Shown here: piece by piece, positions 59,313 through 64,000 of the stretch
How the letters are laid out: every line of letters starts with the position of its first letter
Numbering within the stretch: the stretch's first letter is position 1
Origin: Ciona savignyi
Taxonomy: Eukaryota > Chordata > Ascidiacea > Phlebobranchia > Cionidae
NCBI GenBank assembly: GCA_000149265.1
Contig: CH002510.1
Coordinates: 476,310 to 540,309, forward strand
Length of the DNA: 64,000 nt
Reading direction: 5' to 3'
The notes under the pieces: model-generated
Told to the model about the DNA's origin: nothing
Seen by the model: the letters and a program-made list of their open reading frames with translations, nothing else
The model's database searches: none
Translations under genes and position numbers: made by a program

Positions 59313-62300
59313 CGGACAAAAACAATATGTGTCCCATTTTTCCAAATGGGACCCATAATTACCAAGATTCGGTTCTTAAAATATTCTATTGAACGTTTAT
59401 ATCGAAATTAACCATGATAATTTCCTACAGCGCTAAACTTAAATTATATTTTAAGTATAGTCTACAAACCAAATAGAATTTGAACGAAACCAACAAATTA
59501 TTGTATTAATGTTAAAACCCTCCGCCAATTTTTTAACAAAAAGAGCGTATAGCGTACATCTTACCTCTTTTTTTGGACAGAAAATTTTTTTTAAATTTTT
59601 TAAAACTTTTATGTATTTTATCACTCAAAAATCTAATTAACTAGTGTATAACTTATATATAGCAATAGGCTGTAATATATAACTAGCAATAGGTTGTAAT
59701 ATATAACTTCACAGCAGGCAAATAATTCCTGTTCGTCTCATGCAAAGCTAAATAATATTTTGGATGGCAAAACAAGACGTACACAGCTGATATTGTTTAT
59801 CATACAGAAGAAATTTTACTCACACAGTCAATTTTAGATGTCTTGAATGTGGGTTTCAGTAGAGACAACTGTTGCAGGATTCCAACTAACCCCACAACAA
59901 TGATACAGCCCAACACAGCACGCGGTAATGGTTGGAAAACAGGGCCCAAAACCAGAATTGTAATTAACACAATGATCACCGATATAAGGCCAACGATCTA
60001 TAAAAAAAAACAATATTCGAACTACTGAAAAGTTTAAAGACCCCACTGTTGTAATTTGTCTATTTAAATCATTTCAGCTTTGGTACTTCAACTTATTCCC
60101 GCATTGTTTTATTTTATTTATCTATTTTTACCAGTCCAATTTTTGATCCGTAATGGGCCCAATTAAATATTGAGTTACCTGGGTATTTCCCCCCGTGTTT
60201 TCTTGAATGACGCATCTGGCCAGCGCTGCTGCATTTGGAAAGCTTTGAAAGAAGGAAGGTACGAAGTTGCTAACTCCGTATGCGATAAGTTCCTATAAAT
60301 GGAAACACTCGATATGACTTTTACAAATTTACTGGCAATTAAAATAAAATTTAATTATGGTTATATTTATGGTGGAAACATATGTAACGCGGTTAAATAC
60401 CTCAGTTTGCTAGAACTAACAAATTATATTGCAAATTTAAATATTTATAAATTAATGACCATAAATCGCTTTCGGACTAAACTTGTGGCAATTGTTCTTC
60501 TTAGGTTATGAAGCCTCTTATGCTTAATAAACTAACAAAGCGACCGTTCTCTTTTAGGACAATGGCATTTCGTTCACTTCCCATGTGACGAAACCACACG
60601 GAGGAAAAAAGATCAAATATATTTTGTAAATTAGACATTTTATGACATAACTGAAAATTAATTGGCAACGACTAAATTAAGTATTGTTTTACTAACGTAG
60701 CCTTATTATAACGTGTATCAAATCGTTTGTATGGATTGCATTAAAGTTATTTGGGACTAACTTTCCTATAGTTTACCAGAAAATACCTTTCGCGTATACG
60801 ACTAGGTGTTAAAGAAAAAATACCCGTTTCCGTTTATTCTTGGCCACGCCTTTTCATTCCAGACCAATCGTAATGAAATACAGTATAACAAAATTATCGT
60901 TAATAAAGCACTCCTATAATGTAACATACAGTTTTCACTATCTTATCGTGCCACCATTATTCTACGAACCTCCAACTATGTTAAACCACTATTACCTGGT
61001 TTGAGTCTATTTGGTATCCATACTTTTGTGCGTACATCTTGGCCAGTGAAATACTGATAGCAAAGCCAACCACAGCTACCGCAAACGCATCGCCAATAAT
61101 GCTGCCGAGTATGCTGAAATCCGGGAGCACGGGTGCAGGTAATCTGTTTATGTGTAATCGAGTTTAAGCGCACACAATTTACAGCATATGGCACTTAATC
61201 CTCAAAATAGCGCACCTTTTACCACTCCTTTTGGATAGCATGCAAATCAGTAACAAATATTCAAATGATGTGTGAATATATAAATTACCACACAACTTGA
61301 AACCCACAAACTCACCCACGAGGAATAGGTCCAACCACGCTAACATTAAAATTTTCTTGAAAAAGACCGAACGTGGATGCAATGATTGCTATAATTACAA
61401 CGATCACCTCTGTCGGGATTGGAATCTTCATTTTATCCCTGCAATGTGCCAATGGAGGAATTATTAATACATGCAATAAAAAAATATTCAAACTATCACA
61501 ATCCGGAGACAATTAGCCTGTTTCCGTTTTGCGCTGCAAATTTGATTATTTGGAATGCTTAAAATAAATCCACGTCAACCGATATCTAGCGCCGGATCCG
61601 CACGTACGCTCGCGATACCGCGCCCCGTTGGTTTGTTTCTAATAATATGGTTTGCGAGGTGCGCTCTCTATAAAGAAACAAATACCTTTCCGCTGGCTTA
61701 CGAGCGCGTGTACAAACTCGCCTTATGCAATTGCAGATTAAGCTTAGCGCGATTTCACTATGCTAATATATATAGGCGGGTCGTATAGTTTACATTGCAG
61801 TACTTGTATAATAGGCTGTAGTTGCGCTTCACAATCGTTTGGATACGCTTTTGCAATGCTTCTAATATACGTGTTCTGCACACAGAGTATATATACCACT
61901 GCTACAATATTAACTATTTATTTTTATCATAATGTGGCTGTTAGCTTATACCATAGCAATATTACAAGTAAAATTATGCCAACATAATTGATTTGAATGA
62001 GTTGGTCCCGAAAAGACATACACTACACAATGGCTCTTTGCATTACCATTCAATGAAATTTTATGTAAAATATACATTTTAATTTTCACCAGTAAAAAGT
62101 AATTATTAAATTTAAATCTGTCATATAATCAACACTCACTTAAATCGTAAGTTAATTTCCCTCCCTGCCACAAGTACAATGATGCAAACAATGGAAATGA
62201 TCAATGTGGGGATGTGTGTGTTGGGAAGTTGTTTAAAGATCTCGATCCAATTCTACAAAAGAAATATAAGAAGTTGTTAAACATATCGCAGTGACTAATT

Positions 62301-63813
62301 TCTATTCAAATTTAAGCCCGACAATACTACTCACCCTGAAGAATACTGGTATAGCAGTGGCAGAAGTGATCTTTATACCGAGAATAGAAGGTGTTTGTGA
62401 TGTCACAACCTGGAGAGCCGCTCCAGTAGTAAACGCTTGTATTAGCGGGGCAGATAAATAATTTGTTATAAACCCAAAGCGGAATATCCCGAAGACGAAC
62501 TACAAAAAAGAAAGCTTGTTTAATTTTGTAAGTACAGTCTGTAAATTGTGGTCTGTATACTATCAATACAACTCAACAGCGGTAATAAATTTTAAAAGTT
62601 AGTTGTTTCATTAGGTAATGCAATTTGAACTTCTCTACCTGGAAAATGCCCATCAAAAACATAAGAGCAGATGCTACCCCGATTTTACGGATTTCGATTT
62701 CCGAAATCCCGCCGACGAACGTTTCATTCCCCCCACCAATTGCCATTCCGGTCTATATAAATATATACAATTAGTGAAAACATTGTGTTAATAGTAATGT
62801 TACATGTGCCCTAAGCTGAACATCTCGCGACAATTATAATAAAACCTAAAAATTACACTTACCGTCTCATTTAGCGCTGGAATCGATTCGGGGACGAATC
62901 GTACAACAACCGTCTGAGTCAAAAGGCTGGTAACTGCGAAAGTACCGACCGAAATATGTCGAGAAGTCCCCATGAATGTGTACAGTAACACGGTGTAGAA
63001 GGACGTGTACAAACCGTAGACCGGCGGCAAACCGGCAAGCAATGAAAAGGCCATACCTGTTACAAATTGTTCATTATGGAAATTATTTTTTCACCATATA
63101 TCAGTTTACTTTATTTAAAATTTCAACTCTTTTAAGATCTCTTGGTTACACATTTAGCCGTTTTATTTGAAAAGAGTAGGTTTGCAAAATTTATTAAGTA
63201 TAAAAGTAGTAGTAATTTTTTTTAGAACTTACTTTGAGGAATATGTACAACTCCTACAGTTAGGCCTGCAACCACGTCGCCGGGTAACCATTTCTTTATT
63301 TCGTATTGTCTCAACCAAGTGAATATCGGGAAGAGACCGAACAGAACATCAACGAAACATGATTTGTTACACCCTTTAACGCATTTCCGAGCTCGCTCTT
63401 GCACTGTAGGTGCAGGTGGTAAATGTTCGCGACCGGAAAATTCCTTTTCAAAGTCTGGAAGTGTATGCGCCGGCCGGTCGATGACGTATCTGTATGTCAA
63501 CTCACTGTTGCTTTGCCTGTTGGGAAAAATACATTACCGTTATATATTGTCTCTATGATTAATTAACAATTCGACCTATATATATTATTACCGAATATAC
63601 CAGTTAAATTAAAAATCGCCCCCAAAACAACTGAAAAATGAACCAAAAATCGCGGTCGCTTTAAACCTGCTTATGTTATATACCTTGTAACTAAAATTTA
63701 ATCACGAAGTAATAGGTTAAAAGTTAATGCAATTGATACGTGCAGTGGAAACGTGGTGTTTGTTACATTCTCACGAGTAGGTTACAAAGAAAAACTTACT
63801 CCATTGAAACCAT
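55821..63813 (-). CDS. SLC26A: SLC26 family anion transporter with STAS domain, complete, 15 exons
   Basis: Multi-pass plasma-membrane anion exchanger/channel (SulP family). Exons: 63813-63800, 63516-63233, 63056-62863, 62752-62639, 62499-62335, 62252-62140, 61438-61316, 61143-60996, 60292-60179, 59997-59824, 57786-57610, 56834-56726, 56232-56102, 56045-55991, 55933-55821. Phases agree; 2028 nt, 675 aa. The N-terminus YRYVIDRP and then [21 protein letters not shown] and [13 protein letters not shown] are the SLC26 signature region. Repeated hydrophobic segments continue to about residue 520. The STAS domain shows [36 protein letters not shown] and FPTIHDAVL. The closest subgroup is probably A3-A6. 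The STAS linker is short. Exon 13's acceptor was chosen by phase: the more distal CTAG at about 56291 would break frame. Exon 11 carries a duplicated donor (see findings). Confidence 0.92.
57030..57478 (-). repeat. Decayed SINE interrupted by an AACTA-tail element
   Basis: The left part (57095-57150: CACGAATGACG..GTACCGTCGGGTGAGC..AGTGTGTTGTAGATGATTGAT) and the right part (57378-57478: ATGTCCGCTTAGTGATTTGCCCC..CCTATACAACGGCTAAAAAGTGCCGCAC) are two halves of one reversed SINE. Between them (about 57205-57377) lies the second family, ending AAACTAAACTAAACTAA. It is in the SLC26 intron between 56835 and 57609. Confidence 0.55.
57516..57643 (-). repeat. 64-bp tandem duplication spanning an SLC26 splice donor
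   Basis: Units 57516-57579 and 57580-57643 are nearly identical (two or three differences). Each contains the end of exon 11 (GATGTTTATCGAAACTGTAAAGG on minus), the donor GTAAGA or GTAAGAC, and the start of the intron. The exon-proximal donor (exon end 57610) keeps the frame. The distal one (exon end 57546) adds 64 nt and brings a stop codon. Confidence 0.95.
57812..59355 (-). mobile_element. ~335-bp-repeat element, copy 4, reversed
   Basis: On plus it starts CTAGAGAGTGTCAACCACGTG and ends CCATTTTTCCAAATGGGACCCA, the reverse of copy 1. Inside are three ~335-bp units (CTGGTAGATGTCGGTGCC blocks at about 58550, 58883 and 59220) and an A-rich tract at 59265-59311. It occupies most of the SLC26 intron between 57787 and 59823. 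Confidence 0.8.
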
Positions 63814-64000
63814 GTTTTTTTAAATTTTCACTCTTGCCTCCACCTCAATATCTTTATGTAGCTATAACAAAGTACTAAAGCAAATGGTTGACAATTGACT
63901 CTTATAAACCTTAACTGAGCAGTAAAAAGAAAAAATGCTCAAAGGGGGTGGTGTGGTCACAAGCGGATATTTTTGGAAAGCCGACGATCTCATTACACTA
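63814..64000. other. Upstream of SLC26 start
   Basis: Only 187 bp remain before the window edge. No core promoter element is clear. The SLC26 start codon lies in a 14-nt first coding exon, so most of the 5' UTR and the promoter are expected here or beyond. Confidence 0.35.

Overview
The window is a compact, AT-rich animal chromosome segment with short introns, about 200-300 bp tRNA-derived SINEs and the gene set of a chordate. The proteins and repeats fit an ascidian tunicate, most likely Ciona; the species is an inference. Open reading frames are mostly single exons, so I rebuilt genes by following GT/AG boundaries and reading phase. Four long gene models (DDR, DPP4-like, granulin, SLC26) close exactly in frame, which argues that base quality is good here. 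A 727-base assembly gap lies at 21992-22718.

Layout from left to right. (1) 3-2249, plus: 3' part of a CCDC186/C10orf118-type coiled-coil gene. (2) 4534-13083, minus: a complete 20-exon discoidin domain receptor tyrosine kinase (1009 aa), with a hAT-type MITE and a SINE in its introns. (3) 16667-19662, plus: a 3-exon single-domain granulin whose second intron is filled by a transposable element with ~335-bp tandem repeats. (4) 20897-26519, plus: LETMD1-like mitochondrial protein, with part of its sequence probably lost in the gap. (5) 29271-39728, plus: a complete 19-exon dipeptidyl-peptidase-IV-type serine peptidase (806 aa) with intact catalytic residues. (6) 43879-46014, plus: a 5-exon, 111-aa single-pass membrane protein that I do not recognise. 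(7) 49315-50580, plus: an ankyrin-repeat/MYND gene broken by three frameshifts. (8) 55821-63813, minus: a complete 15-exon SLC26 anion transporter with STAS domain (675 aa).

The genes look like unrelated neighbours and do not form a pathway. DDR, DPP4-like, granulin and SLC26 all act at the cell surface or outside the cell, but nothing in the sequence links their regulation.

Repeats shape the rest. A tRNA-derived SINE family with a TATCC tail occurs at least eleven times. A second family (copies at 17279, 51651, 52954, 57812 and a decayed one at 25812) carries internal ~335-bp repeats with a palindromic GGGGAATTCCCC motif. A third has an AACTA-repeat tail. The most notable observations are a 64-bp tandem duplication across a splice donor in the SLC26 gene, the kappa-B-like palindromes in the repeat family, the unrecognised 111-aa membrane protein, and the frameshifted ankyrin/MYND locus.
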